Shown in pieces: positions 55,614 through 64,000 of a DNA stretch of 64,000 bases; within the stretch, counting starts at the first letter, position 1; each line of letters starts with the position of its first letter. The notes below the pieces were generated by a model that was not told where the DNA came from, did not search any database, and saw nothing but the letters and a program-made list of their open reading frames with translations. Source of the DNA: Mariniflexile sp. TRM1-10 (GTDB lineage Bacteria; Bacteroidota; Bacteroidia; Flavobacteriales; Flavobacteriaceae); assembly GCF_003425985.1 (NCBI RefSeq), contig NZ_CP022985.1, forward strand, positions 4,324,001 to 4,388,000. The letters are read 5' to 3'. The translations under genes and the position numbers were made by a program.

Positions 55614-55676
55614 ATTCTATAAAGTTATGGATTACTAAATAAAAAAACAGCATCACTTTAATCTATAAAAGTTATG
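55614..55676 (-). promoter_or_regulatory. direct repeats upstream of katG
   Basis: CATAACTTTATAGAAT (55629-55614) and CATAACTTTTATAGATTA (55676-55659) on the minus strand, 47 bp apart and differing by one inserted T in the core. Candidate sites for a peroxide-responsive regulator; no -7 box is clear. Confidence 0.4.
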
Positions 55677-55784
55677 TAATAATTGATAAAATTTATTTTT
55701 AGAATGATCAGTCCTTTAAAAACAATCATTAGCGTCCGCCACTTCGCTAAAAGAAATAGCATATAGAAAATAGACTATAGATTA

Positions 55785-55922
55785 AATGACAACAAATTGA
55801 TTTACTTTTCTGTTTTTATAATCGTTAAGTAACTAATTACTACAAAAAAGCTAATCCACAAAGCAGTAATCTCTTTAAAATGCCATTACCATTGTGTTTG
55901 TAGTGAATTGTAAAGGTTTTAT
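55785..55922 (-). repeat. R2 dispersed repeat, reverse copy
   Basis: Reverse complement of the 35157-35293 copy with about 80% identity by eye: AATTCACTACAAACACA, TTTTAAAGAGATTACTG, AGTTACTTAACGATTATAAA and AACAGAAAAGTAAATCA. A CTATTTTCT-like tail follows at 55755-55780. It fuses with R1 copy C at the shared word GGTTTTATC. Confidence 0.75.
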
Positions 55923-56111
55923 CCTTTGGTTCTTTTATGCGCTTTTTTCTGCCATGCTTCAGCTTTTTTCGGTCTGTAACTATGTACCTCTCCCTCGCGG
56001 CAGCCTGGCCCCTTCGCTAAAAAGGCCTCCCAGACCTTTTTTATACGCTCGGCCCTGTATGACAAAAATTACACTATAAAATATTCCAAAAACAAAATTT
56101 AGACAGTCTCT
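55916..56111 (+). repeat. R1 MITE-like element, copy C (left end replaced by R2)
   Basis: Matches copy A from GTTTTATCCTTTGGTTC to AATTTAGACAGTCTCT but lacks the GAGACTGTTTAA end; R2 joins in its place. It contains AAAAAGGCCTCCCAGACCTT, a decayed form of the internal stem. The 564-bp gap 55590-56153 holds katG regulatory DNA, R2 and this element, and no gene. Confidence 0.82.
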
Positions 56112-56153
56112 TAATAATTACTATTTTTATACCATAATTTAAAAAATAATAGA

Positions 56154-56657
56154 ATGGCTACAGTAACATTAAAAGGAAATCCTATAAAAACTTCTGGCGA
56201 ACTACCCAAAGTTGGAGCAAAAGCACCTGATTTCACATTAACAGCAACCGATTTATCTTCAAAAAGTTTAAGTGATTTTGCTGGAAGTAAATTAGTTTTA
56301 AACATTTTCCCAAGTGTTGATACTGGTACTTGTGCACAATCTGTAAGGCAGTTTAATCAAGAAGCCAGCGAACTGGAAAACACCAAAGTGCTTTGTATAT
56401 CCCATGATTTACCTTTCGCTCTAAATCGTTTTTGTGGTGCTGAAGGATTAAATAATGTTATAAGCCTATCTGATTATAAAGACGGAAGTTTTGGAAAGGC
56501 ATACGGATTGGACTTTATCACAGGTCCTTTAGAAGCATTACACGCGCGTTGTGTCGTCGTTTTAGATGAAAATGGCACTGTTTTACATACCGAACAAGTT
56601 GCTGAAATTGCAGATGAACCTAATTATAAAGCAGCATTAGAAGCTTTACACGCTTAA
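56154..56657 (+). CDS. tpx: thiol peroxidase Tpx
   Basis: 167 residues. Peroxidatic Cys in [14 protein letters not shown] and resolving Cys in NRFCGAEGL, the spacing of atypical 2-Cys Tpx. ISHDLPFA is also conserved. It reduces lipid hydroperoxides using thioredoxin. Begins a plus-strand run that continues with the diacylglycerol kinase gene 14 bp later. Confidence 0.95.
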   Translation: MATVTLKGNPIKTSGELPKVGAKAPDFTLTATDLSSKSLSDFAGSKLVLNIFPSVDTGTCAQSVRQFNQEASELENTKVLCISHDLPFALNRFCGAEGLNNVISLSDYKDGSFGKAYGLDFITGPLEALHARCVVVLDENGTVLHTEQVAEIADEPNYKAALEALHA

Positions 56658-56671
56658 TTGAATAAGATTAA

Positions 56672-57043
56672 ATGACCAAAAAAGAATCCTCCTTTGTTGC
56701 TAACCGGATAAGAAGTGTTGGTTACGCTTTTAAAGGCGCTATCATGCTTTTAAAGACGGAAGCCAGCGTAAAAGTTCAATTTACAATAGCCTTATTGGTT
56801 ACGGCCGCAGGATTCTTTTTTAACATTTCTTCAAACGAATGGACTACGCAACTATTGGCAATAGGTTTGGTTATGAGTATGGAAGGTATCAATACGGCAG
56901 TAGAAGAAATGGCTAATTTTATCCATCCAGAGCATCATAACAAAATCGGCTTAATAAAAGATATCGCTGCAGGTGCTGTATTTTTTTCCTCTATTTTTGC
57001 TATTATCATCGGACTTATTATTTATTTACCAAAGATTTTTTAA
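56672..57043 (+). CDS. diacylglycerol kinase / undecaprenol kinase family protein
   Basis: 123 residues, three membrane helices. RIRSVGYAFKGAIMLLKTEA at the N-terminus, and the metal/ATP site MEGINTAVEEMANF with HHNKIGLIKDIAAGAV. It phosphorylates diacylglycerol or undecaprenol in the inner membrane; Gram-negative DgkA and undecaprenol kinase cannot be separated by eye. Lies between tpx and ftsK. Confidence 0.92.
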   Translation: MTKKESSFVANRIRSVGYAFKGAIMLLKTEASVKVQFTIALLVTAAGFFFNISSNEWTTQLLAIGLVMSMEGINTAVEEMANFIHPEHHNKIGLIKDIAAGAVFFSSIFAIIIGLIIYLPKIF

Positions 57044-57105
57044 TACTATAATCTATAGGTTAACCGTTAGTAATTTATATTTTTGTTTAAACTAACAGCG
57101 CATTA

Positions 57106-59505
57106 ATGGCGAAGAAAAAAAACGACACCAACAAACAACCAAGAAAAAAATTTAAAATGCCTAGTTTTAAGTTATCAAGCCAGCAAAAACTGGTGTTTGG
57201 CAGCTTTTTAGTCATCTTTGGCTTTATACTTTTCATGGCATTTCTTTCGTTTCTTTTTACTGGCGAAGCAGACCAAAGTAGTTTATCTGATTTTGCATCG
57301 CGCGATGTGAAAACAGAAAATTGGGTGAGTAAGTCTGGCGCTTGGTTAAGCGACTTCTTTATTCAACGTGGGTTTGGTATTGCTTCATTCATAATTTCTG
57401 GACTTATATTTTTATCGGGGGTTTATGTTTTAATGAACCTTAGCAAAGCCAAACTAAGAACACACTGGTTTTGGGGTATGCTTATTGTAGTTTGGCTATC
57501 CATTTTATTCGGATTTTTTGGAAATACCAACGGCGTACTTGGTGGTACCATTGGTTTTGAAGTTAATATGTATCTTCAAGATTACATAGGAAAAATAGGC
57601 ACTTCACTCCTACTCTTATTTGGATTGATCACCTATTTAGCTATTCGATTTAAAGTCACATTCGAAAGTTTTACAACCATTTTCAAATCGGCAAAAAGTA
57701 AAATCAAAAATGATTTTCACAACCCAGATGATGATGAACCCATTATTGCTTTAGATAATAACCTATCGGAAGAAGCTACTGCTATTAAATCGGCTTTCAA
57801 AATTCCTTCAGAAAATACCAAGTCCACTCCAAAAAAAGAAGCAAATCCTGTTATTGAAACAGCACCTTTAGTGGTTAAAACCCCTATTAAGGAGGACATT
57901 GAAGATGATGATTTAGATTTAGAAATAGAAGTCGAAAAAGTAGCCGAAGAACAATCTGAAACCAACAACCTTTCGGATAAATTAGTCGAAGATTTTGGGC
58001 TATTCGACCCCACACTCGAGTTATCAAAATATCAATTTCCACCGCTAGACCTTCTTAAAAAATATGATTCCGAAGGCATTACTATCAACCAAGAAGAATT
58101 AGAAGAAAATAAAAATAAAATTGTAGAAACCTTAAAAAACTACAATATTGGCATTGCGAGTATAAAGGCAACCATTGGACCAACAGTGACCCTTTATGAA
58201 ATTGTACCCGATGCTGGTATTCGAATTTCGAAAATTAAAAATTTAGAAGACGATATTGCCTTATCACTTTCAGCACTGGGTATTCGTATCATTGCACCAA
58301 TTCCTGGTAAAGGAACTATTGGTATTGAAGTACCTAATAAGAATGCCACTATTGTATCCATGCGTTCAGTAATAGCCTCGAAAAAGTTTCAAACATCCGA
58401 TATGCAATTGCCTATTGCTTTAGGAAAAACCATTAGCAACGAAACTTTTGTGGTCGATTTAGCCAAAATGCCCCACTTGCTTATGGCAGGAGCAACCGGG
58501 CAGGGAAAATCCGTAGGATTGAATGCGGTACTTACCTCATTACTTTACAAAAAGCATCCAGCCGAAGTAAAATTTGTTTTAGTAGATCCTAAAAAAGTTG
58601 AGTTAACGCTTTTTAATAAAATTGAGCGTCATTATTTAGCAAAATTGCCTGATAGTGAAGATGCTATTATAACCGATAACACCAAAGTAATCAATACATT
58701 AAATTCATTATGTATTGAAATGGATAACCGCTACGAGTTATTAAAAAACGCTTTATGTAGAAACATTGCCGAATACAATGTGAAATTCAAAGCGCGAAAA
58801 TTAAACCCTAACGATGGCCATCAATTTTTACCGTACATTGTTTTAGTGGTCGATGAGTTTGCCGATTTAATTATGACTGCCGGTAAAGAGGTTGAAACCC
58901 CAATTGCTCGTTTAGCGCAATTAGCACGTGCCATTGGTATTCACTTAATTATTGCTACACAACGCCCGTCGGTAAACGTTATTACAGGTATTATTAAAGC
59001 CAATTTCCCGGCACGTATTGCGTTTAGAGTAACCTCAAAAATAGATTCTAGAACCATTTTGGATGGTTCTGGTGCCGACCAACTTATAGGTCGTGGTGAT
59101 ATGTTATTCACACAAGGCAACGATTTAATTCGTGTACAATGTGCTTTTGTTGACACGCCCGAAGTTGAAAAAATAACCGATTATATAGGATCGCAAAAAG
59201 CATACCCAGAAGCCTATTTGCTTCCCGAGTTTGTTGGCGAGGAAAGTGGCACAAGTCTTGATATAGATATAGAAGACCGAGATAAACTATTCAGGGAAGC
59301 TGCCGAAGTTATAGTTACAGCACAACAAGGTTCTGCCTCTTTATTGCAACGAAAATTGAAATTAGGCTATAATCGTGCCGGTAGATTAATTGACCAATTA
59401 GAAGCCGCAGGTATCGTAGGGCCTTTTGAAGGCAGTAAAGCAAGACAGGTGTTAATAACCGACTTAACGGCTTTGGATAAACATTTAGAAAATGAAACTT
59501 TATAA
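57106..59505 (+). CDS. ftsK: DNA translocase FtsK
   Basis: 799 residues. Four N-terminal membrane helices (about 29-51, 88-110, 119-140 and 163-182), an acidic linker (200-300), the alpha/beta motor with Walker A GATGQGKS (about 461-468) and Walker B VVDEFADLI, and a C-terminal gamma winged helix (ASLLQRKLKLGYNRAGRLID) that reads chromosome-orienting sites. It moves DNA at the septum and activates dimer resolution. The linker is short, as usual in Bacteroidota. The lolA-like gene follows directly. Confidence 0.97.
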   Translation: MAKKKNDTNKQPRKKFKMPSFKLSSQQKLVFGSFLVIFGFILFMAFLSFLFTGEADQSSLSDFASRDVKTENWVSKSGAWLSDFFIQRGFGIASFIISGLIFLSGVYVLMNLSKAKLRTHWFWGMLIVVWLSILFGFFGNTNGVLGGTIGFEVNMYLQDYIGKIGTSLLLLFGLITYLAIRFKVTFESFTTIFKSAKSKIKNDFHNPDDDEPIIALDNNLSEEATAIKSAFKIPSENTKSTPKKEANPVIETAPLVVKTPIKEDIEDDDLDLEIEVEKVAEEQSETNNLSDKLVEDFGLFDPTLELSKYQFPPLDLLKKYDSEGITINQEELEENKNKIVETLKNYNIGIASIKATIGPTVTLYEIVPDAGIRISKIKNLEDDIALSLSALGIRIIAPIPGKGTIGIEVPNKNATIVSMRSVIASKKFQTSDMQLPIALGKTISNETFVVDLAKMPHLLMAGATGQGKSVGLNAVLTSLLYKKHPAEVKFVLVDPKKVELTLFNKIERHYLAKLPDSEDAIITDNTKVINTLNSLCIEMDNRYELLKNALCRNIAEYNVKFKARKLNPNDGHQFLPYIVLVVDEFADLIMTAGKEVETPIARLAQLARAIGIHLIIATQRPSVNVITGIIKANFPARIAFRVTSKIDSRTILDGSGADQLIGRGDMLFTQGNDLIRVQCAFVDTPEVEKITDYIGSQKAYPEAYLLPEFVGEESGTSLDIDIEDRDKLFREAAEVIVTAQQGSASLLQRKLKLGYNRAGRLIDQLEAAGIVGPFEGSKARQVLITDLTALDKHLENETL

Positions 59506-59515
59506 TAAAAATAAA

Positions 59516-60160
59516 ATGAGAATTAAGAATATCCTATTAGCTTTAATAATAACAGCATCATCGCTTAATGGTTTTACTCAAAATAAAGCTAAAACACTTT
59601 TAAACCAAGTCTCTCAAAAAGTAAAAAGCTATGATAATATTTCTATAGAATTTAAGTATGTTTTAGAAAATACTGCAGAAAAAATAAAACAAGAAACCAA
59701 AGGAGATGTTATTATGCAAGGTGAAAAGTATAAACTAAATATACTTGGTGTAACACGTCTTTTTAATGGAAAAAAACTTTACAGTATTAGTACTGAAGAC
59801 GAAGAAGTAACTATTTCATCTGAAAACGACACTGAAGAAGGTGCCATAACACCTAGTAAAATGTTATCTTTTTATGAAGATGGCTATACCTACGCCATGG
59901 ATATTGAACAAAACATTAACGGTAGAAAAATACAATTGGTGAAACTGACCCCAATTGATTCCAAATCTGAAATAAAATACATTCTGTTAGGGATAGACAA
60001 ACAAACAAAACACATTTACAATTTAATGCAAATTGGCAAAAACGGCACAAAAACCACATTAACCGTTAATTCTTTTAAAACAAACGAGCCATTATCAAAA
60101 ACCTTATTTACCTTTGATGCCAACAAATACAAAGGCTATTATATTAATAAGCTTAATTAA
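59516..60160 (+). CDS. LolA-like outer-membrane lipoprotein carrier
   Basis: 214 residues from the ATG at 59516; an in-frame ATG at 59492 overlaps ftsK by 14 bp and would place charged residues before the signal peptide (MRIKNILLALIITASSLNGF). The mature part follows the LolA pattern of a single beta half-barrel (YDNISIEFKYVLENTAEKIK, GDVIMQGEKYKLNILG). It would shuttle lipoproteins across the periplasm. The place after ftsK is the usual one in Flavobacteriia. Confidence 0.88.
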   Translation: MRIKNILLALIITASSLNGFTQNKAKTLLNQVSQKVKSYDNISIEFKYVLENTAEKIKQETKGDVIMQGEKYKLNILGVTRLFNGKKLYSISTEDEEVTISSENDTEEGAITPSKMLSFYEDGYTYAMDIEQNINGRKIQLVKLTPIDSKSEIKYILLGIDKQTKHIYNLMQIGKNGTKTTLTVNSFKTNEPLSKTLFTFDANKYKGYYINKLN

Positions 60161-60242
60161 AGTCAAGTTATTGTATTTACTTGGCATATTAATCTGCTTA
60201 AAATAAAGCCGATTTGATAATTATATTATTGAAATTCAAAGG

Positions 60243-62210
60243 GTGAAAATACTAGACCGATACATACTAACTACTTACCTTAAAACTTTTTTCAGCGTGT
60301 TTATTATTCTCATGCTGATTTTTGTTTTACAAACCATTTGGTTATACATTAGAGAACTATCTGGCAAAGATTTAGACATAGGTGTCATCTTTAAGTTTTT
60401 GTTTTATTTCATGCCCAAGCTTATACCATTAGTATTACCGCTAACCATCCTTTTGGCATCTATTATGGTATTTGGCAGTTTTGCTGAAAACTACGAGTTT
60501 GCTGCCATGAAATCTACAGGTATTTCACTTCAACGTGCTATGTCTGGACTTAGTATTTTTATTGTTATATTGGGCATCGTTACCTTTTTCTTTTCCAATA
60601 ACGTTATTCCTTGGGCAGAACTTAATTCTTTCAACTTACGTACCAACATAGCAAAGTTAAAGCCTGCCATGTTACTTGCTAAAGGACAGTTTAATGAAAT
60701 TGAAGGAACCGCATACAATATTAAGTTTGAAGATAAACATGGTGATAGGGACCAATATCTTGATAATGTAACCATTCATGTAAAGGGCAAAGATGGCAGA
60801 ACCAATGCTACAACCATAAAATCCAAAAGTGGCGAACTTGCCAGTGAAAAAGATTCCAATGTTTTAAAGCTTATTTTATTAGACGGAAATTATTACAGCG
60901 ATGTATCTACCAATAACATAAAATCCAGAAACAAAAAGCCTTTTGCTAAAAGCTCTTTTGAAAAGTATATTATAAATATCGATTTGTCACAAATGAACAA
61001 TGTCGATTTTGATGAACAATCCCAAACAGATAAATACAATATGCTCGACGTGGTTGGTTTACATAAAACCATCGATTCTTTATCTAAAAAAGAAATAACA
61101 TCCCACGAAATACTATCAAAAAATTTGTTTCAACGCTCAAACGTTATTGCAATCAAGAGAAATGAAAAAAAAGCTGCCGATTCTACATACTTAGGTCCCA
61201 TTTTAGATATTTTCAACACCAAAGAAAAATACGATTTGGTTGATGCTTCTTTAAAAACCGTAACAAGCGCTAAACAAGTTATTATAACAAATGAAGCTAC
61301 TAGAAAAATTTCTAAAGAATGGTTAAATAAACATATCATTTCTTTACACGAAAAATTTGCCCTCGGCTTTGCCTGCATTATTTTATTTTTTGTAGGTGCT
61401 CCACTTGGTGCTTTGATACGGAAAGGTGGTATAGGCCTACCTATGGTTATAGCCATTATACTCTTTTTAACCTACCATTTTATAGGTATTTTTGCCACAA
61501 ACAGTGCCAAAAATGGAAGTTTCAACCCTATTTTGGCGAGTTGGTTTTCTACACTCGTTATGTTGCCTCTCGGTATCTTTTTAACACGACGTGCTACTGC
61601 CGACAAAGGTTTGTTTGAATTTGACAGCCTTATTGAACCCATTAAAAAAATGCTCAATATAAAAGAAAAAGATAGTATTGATTACAAGTTTCTTTCTTCT
61701 TATAAAAATGACGAATTAATTGATGTAATCAATAACTATGAGACTCTTGGACATTTAGAAGATAGTCGCTATGAAGCTTTAAAAATATTAAATGAACGGG
61801 GCTTGACCAAAAAACAATTGCGAGACGAAGGGTTGGAAATAAATATGATTTATGACGATTCTGAACGTATTGCAAAAGATTATAAAGACCATGCTAAATT
61901 GGCTATCGTATTATATAGTATTGGTGTTGTTTTACTTATCCTCCATTTTGTTTTTAAAAACAATAAAATGCCATCATTAGCATCGGCTTCCATACAGCTT
62001 AGTATGACATCGCTATTGCTGTATTTGGTTTATTACGTAAAATCATTAATTAATACCTCTAAGTTTTACAACCATATTAACAAAAAAGAGAAAAAGCCAA
62101 ACCCAATACTTATAATTATAGGAATCCCTTTATATTTTATTGCACATCTATTTTTAGACGATAAAGTGAAGGAAGACTTAAAGCAAAATTGCTTAGAATC
62201 TTTAAAATAA
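60243..62210 (+). CDS. LptF/LptG family lipopolysaccharide export permease
   Basis: 655 residues. GTG start (MKILDRYILTTYLKTFFSVF, the usual LptF/G N-terminus). Helices at about 13-35, 50-75 and 100-120; a large periplasmic beta-jellyroll (135-360); helices at about 372-395, 403-422 and 432-450. A C-terminal extension of about 200 residues with further membrane segments (about 560-620) is longer than the 360-residue E. coli proteins. It moves LPS from the inner membrane into the Lpt bridge with LptB. Confidence 0.9.
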   Translation: MKILDRYILTTYLKTFFSVFIILMLIFVLQTIWLYIRELSGKDLDIGVIFKFLFYFMPKLIPLVLPLTILLASIMVFGSFAENYEFAAMKSTGISLQRAMSGLSIFIVILGIVTFFFSNNVIPWAELNSFNLRTNIAKLKPAMLLAKGQFNEIEGTAYNIKFEDKHGDRDQYLDNVTIHVKGKDGRTNATTIKSKSGELASEKDSNVLKLILLDGNYYSDVSTNNIKSRNKKPFAKSSFEKYIINIDLSQMNNVDFDEQSQTDKYNMLDVVGLHKTIDSLSKKEITSHEILSKNLFQRSNVIAIKRNEKKAADSTYLGPILDIFNTKEKYDLVDASLKTVTSAKQVIITNEATRKISKEWLNKHIISLHEKFALGFACIILFFVGAPLGALIRKGGIGLPMVIAIILFLTYHFIGIFATNSAKNGSFNPILASWFSTLVMLPLGIFLTRRATADKGLFEFDSLIEPIKKMLNIKEKDSIDYKFLSSYKNDELIDVINNYETLGHLEDSRYEALKILNERGLTKKQLRDEGLEINMIYDDSERIAKDYKDHAKLAIVLYSIGVVLLILHFVFKNNKMPSLASASIQLSMTSLLLYLVYYVKSLINTSKFYNHINKKEKKPNPILIIIGIPLYFIAHLFLDDKVKEDLKQNCLESLK

Positions 62211-62214
62211 GCAA

Positions 62215-62222
62215 TATCTTTG
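62215..62222 (+). promoter_or_regulatory. -7 box directly before ribB
   Basis: TATCTTTG, perfect TAnnTTTG, with ATTG 23 nt upstream (62188-62191). Only CAAA separates it from the ATG at 62227, so the mRNA is leaderless or starts at the second ATG (62242). Confidence 0.6.
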
Positions 62223-62226
62223 CAAA

Positions 62227-63387
62227 ATGATTAATGATACCATGACAAAAAACACGAGTCCGAAGTTTAAACTTGATACCATTCACGATGCCATTGAAGC
62301 CATTAGAAATGGTAAAGTTATTATAGTTGTAGATGATGCAACCCGCGAAAATGAAGGCGATTTTGTTGCTGCCGCCGATAAAGTAACTCCCGAAATGATA
62401 AACTTTATGGCCACCCAAGGTCGAGGTTTAATATGTGCGCCACTTACCGAAAACCGTTGTAAAGAATTAGAATTAGGCATGATGGTACGTAACAATACCG
62501 ACCATATGGAAACTGCCTTTACCGTTTCGGTAGATTTAAGAGGTCAAGGTGTTTCAACAGGAATTTCGGCGAGCGATAGAGCCAAAACCGTAAAAGCACT
62601 TACAGACCCAAATACCAAATCCTTTGATTTAGCCAGGCCAGGACATATTTTCCCTTTAGTTGCTAAAGAAGGTGGTGTATTAAGACGTACAGGCCATACT
62701 GAAGCTGCCATAGATTTTGCAAGACTTGCAGGTTTAAAGCCTGCTGGTGTTATTGTTGAAATTATGAATGAAGATGGTACCATGGCGCGTTTACCAGAAC
62801 TCATGAAAGTTGCTAAAAAGCTGGATGTTAAAATAGTCTCCATTGAAGATTTGGTGGCCTACAGAATGCAACACGACTCATTAATTGAGAAAAAAGAAGA
62901 TTTTGAAATAGAAACCCGTTTTGGAAGTTTCAGATTAAGAGCCTACAAACAAACAACTAATAATCAAATACATATAGCATTGACAAAAGGATCTTGGAAA
63001 GATAATGAAGAGGTGCTTACACGAATAAATTCAACATTAATAAATAATGATATTTTAGGGACCCTTACCAATAATGTTGATGCCCAATTAAATAACATGT
63101 TTCAAGTGATTAATAATGAAGGGAAAGGAGCTATTATCTTTATTAATCAAGAATCACAATCCATGAATATACTAAACAGGTTATCTGTAATAAAAGAAAA
63201 CCAAAAGCCAAATACCGTATATAAAGCACCAAAAATTGATATGGATGCCCGCGATTTTGGTATTGGTGCTCAAATATTACACGATCTAAACATTCATAAA
63301 CTGCGTTTAATTTCCAATACAAAACAAACCAAACGTGTTGGTTTAATTGGTTATGGTTTAGAAATTGTAGAGTATGTAAATTACTAA
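62227..63387 (+). CDS. ribB: 3,4-dihydroxy-2-butanone 4-phosphate synthase with degenerate GTP cyclohydrolase II domain
   Basis: 386 residues (or 381 from the ATG at 62242). N-terminal RibB domain (about 15-212) with DDATRENEGDFV (metal/substrate acids), GRGLICAPL, STGISASDRAKTV and RRTGHTEAAIDFARLAG. The C-terminal domain (about 220-386) has the fold and position of GTP cyclohydrolase II, but contains no cysteine at all; the zinc-binding Cys triad of RibA is absent, so it cannot be a normal cyclohydrolase. The protein supplies the four-carbon unit of riboflavin. It has its own promoter inside the end of the lptF/G gene. Confidence 0.93.
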   Translation: MINDTMTKNTSPKFKLDTIHDAIEAIRNGKVIIVVDDATRENEGDFVAAADKVTPEMINFMATQGRGLICAPLTENRCKELELGMMVRNNTDHMETAFTVSVDLRGQGVSTGISASDRAKTVKALTDPNTKSFDLARPGHIFPLVAKEGGVLRRTGHTEAAIDFARLAGLKPAGVIVEIMNEDGTMARLPELMKVAKKLDVKIVSIEDLVAYRMQHDSLIEKKEDFEIETRFGSFRLRAYKQTTNNQIHIALTKGSWKDNEEVLTRINSTLINNDILGTLTNNVDAQLNNMFQVINNEGKGAIIFINQESQSMNILNRLSVIKENQKPNTVYKAPKIDMDARDFGIGAQILHDLNIHKLRLISNTKQTKRVGLIGYGLEIVEYVNY

Positions 63388-63404
63388 AAACTTAAACAGT
63401 CTCT
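63387..63404 (-). repeat. solo R1 end between convergent stops
   Basis: Minus strand AGAGACTGTTTAAGTTTT, identical to the left end of R1 copy A. It fills exactly the space between the ribB stop (63385-63387) and the aminotransferase stop (63404-63406). Confidence 0.65.
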
Positions 63405-64000
63405 TACAAAGAAGCTTTAATAATTTCAACCATTTTAGACGCTCTGGCTTTTACTTCGGCTTCCGTCCATGATAGTTTTATTAAACAGGATATATTTCTA
63501 CCAATATAATGGTCAGATTGCGGAAATTCTTTGTTTTTAAGAGAGTCCAATCCGTTTTTCACCTCTGTAGGTATTGGGAATAATGATTTCATTTCTTTTA
63601 AATGATCCCATTTGCGAATGTAATGCCAATTATTATTATAGTATTGAAAGCAAGCATCTACGCCTTGGGTTTTAAATGCTTCTGAAACTTTTAGCGAGGT
63701 TTCTAAATCTGGTAAAAAGAAATTTAAAAAGCTATAGTTTTCCTCTCCACCTTCAGGAACCGTTCTAAAAGTTACTTCAGGAATTTGAAACAAAGCGTCT
63801 CGTAAAATGGTATAGTTTAACTTTTGGACTTTTAAAATTTCAGGTAAGCGTTTTATTTGTGCTAAACCAACCGCTGCATGAAGTTCTGAAATTCTGAAAT
63901 TGTATCCTAAAAATGGGTGTGATTCTGCTCCTCTATCATTACCAACATGATCGTGACCATGATCGCTGTAATGGTCGGAATTAATATAATAATCTTTATT
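63404..64000 (-). CDS. DegT/DnrJ/EryC1/StrS family aminotransferase (partial, cut by window edge)
   Basis: 199 codons are visible, the C-terminal part; the frame stays open to the edge. GYNFRISELHAAVGLAQIKR is the hallmark of sugar aminotransferases of the DegT/StrS family (substrate-facing Asn/Arg region). The end reads SDHYIGRNISCLIKLSWTEA. Family members add amino groups to nucleotide sugars for LPS or surface polysaccharides. The PLP lysine and N-terminal half lie outside the window. The long insert DACFQYYNNNWHYIRKWDHL suggests a subfamily with a particular sugar, not identified. Confidence 0.88.
   Translation of the reverse strand, partial: NKDYYINSDHYSDHGHDHVGNDRGAESHPFLGYNFRISELHAAVGLAQIKRLPEILKVQKLNYTILRDALFQIPEVTFRTVPEGGEENYSFLNFFLPDLETSLKVSEAFKTQGVDACFQYYNNNWHYIRKWDHLKEMKSLFPIPTEVKNGLDSLKNKEFPQSDHYIGRNISCLIKLSWTEAEVKARASKMVEIIKASL

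Overview
The window looks like chromosome from a low-GC marine-type member of the Bacteroidota, most likely a Flavobacteriaceae. The evidence is the many candidate promoters with the Bacteroidota -7 box TAnnTTTG, a TonB-dependent receptor with a carboxypeptidase-regulatory-like N-terminal domain, menaquinone genes (menD, menF), an HYC_CC_PP protein, DUF2853 and DUF6952 proteins and a GxxExxY protein. No rRNA, tRNA or CRISPR array was seen. One gene is cut by the window edge (an aminotransferase at the right end).

Layout. 8-442: small HYC_CC_PP protein. 483-7200: potassium uptake locus on the minus strand, with a KdpDE-like two-component system, two small unknown proteins, two Trk/Ktr channel subunits and TrkA. 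Three near-identical operator boxes sit at a constant distance from three -7 elements. 7292-8236: TerC-family protein. 8337-11885: iron-type TonB receptor plus PepSY membrane protein. 12236-25543: a minus-strand defence island in the order hsdM, transmembrane KAP NTPase, hsdS, hsdR, small unknown, DUF4132 protein, PD-(D/E)XK nuclease. 26002-28941: mnmE, S1-domain protein, DUF2853. 29292-32647: menaquinone operon. 32757-36289: GNAT, a broken RhuM fragment, aldo/keto reductase, a small exported protein and nitronate monooxygenase. 36752-44029: dnaK, GH28 lipoprotein, panB, broken four-helix-bundle gene, RluA-type pseudouridine synthase and aldehyde dehydrogenase. 44060-46677: GxxExxY element, orphan histidine kinase and two partners. 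47190-51769: Lrp/AsnC regulator divergent from a Cys/Met PLP enzyme, YdjM-like hydrolase, NhaC. 51989-56657: peroxide defence (AhpC, thioredoxin, DUF6952, KatG, Tpx). 56672-63387: DgkA, FtsK, LolA-like, LptF/G-like, RibB. 63404 to the edge: DegT/DnrJ aminotransferase.

The intergenic DNA is unusually rich in dispersed repeats. R1 is a roughly 210-bp MITE-like element with terminal inverted repeats (three copies plus one solo end). R2 is about 140 bp (two copies and one partial) and runs into short-word tracts. R3 is about 207 bp with four hairpins (two copies). There are also REP-like words (CTTCGAC/GCTCAG; CTGAACTTGTTTCAG) and degenerate short-word tandem tracts. Several of these have entered reading frames (hsdM, hsdS, mnmE, the start of the RluA-type gene). 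Two accessory genes, the four-helix-bundle pseudogene and the GxxExxY gene, are each flanked by word tracts in inverted orientation. That arrangement and the KAP-containing restriction island are the most unusual content of the window.
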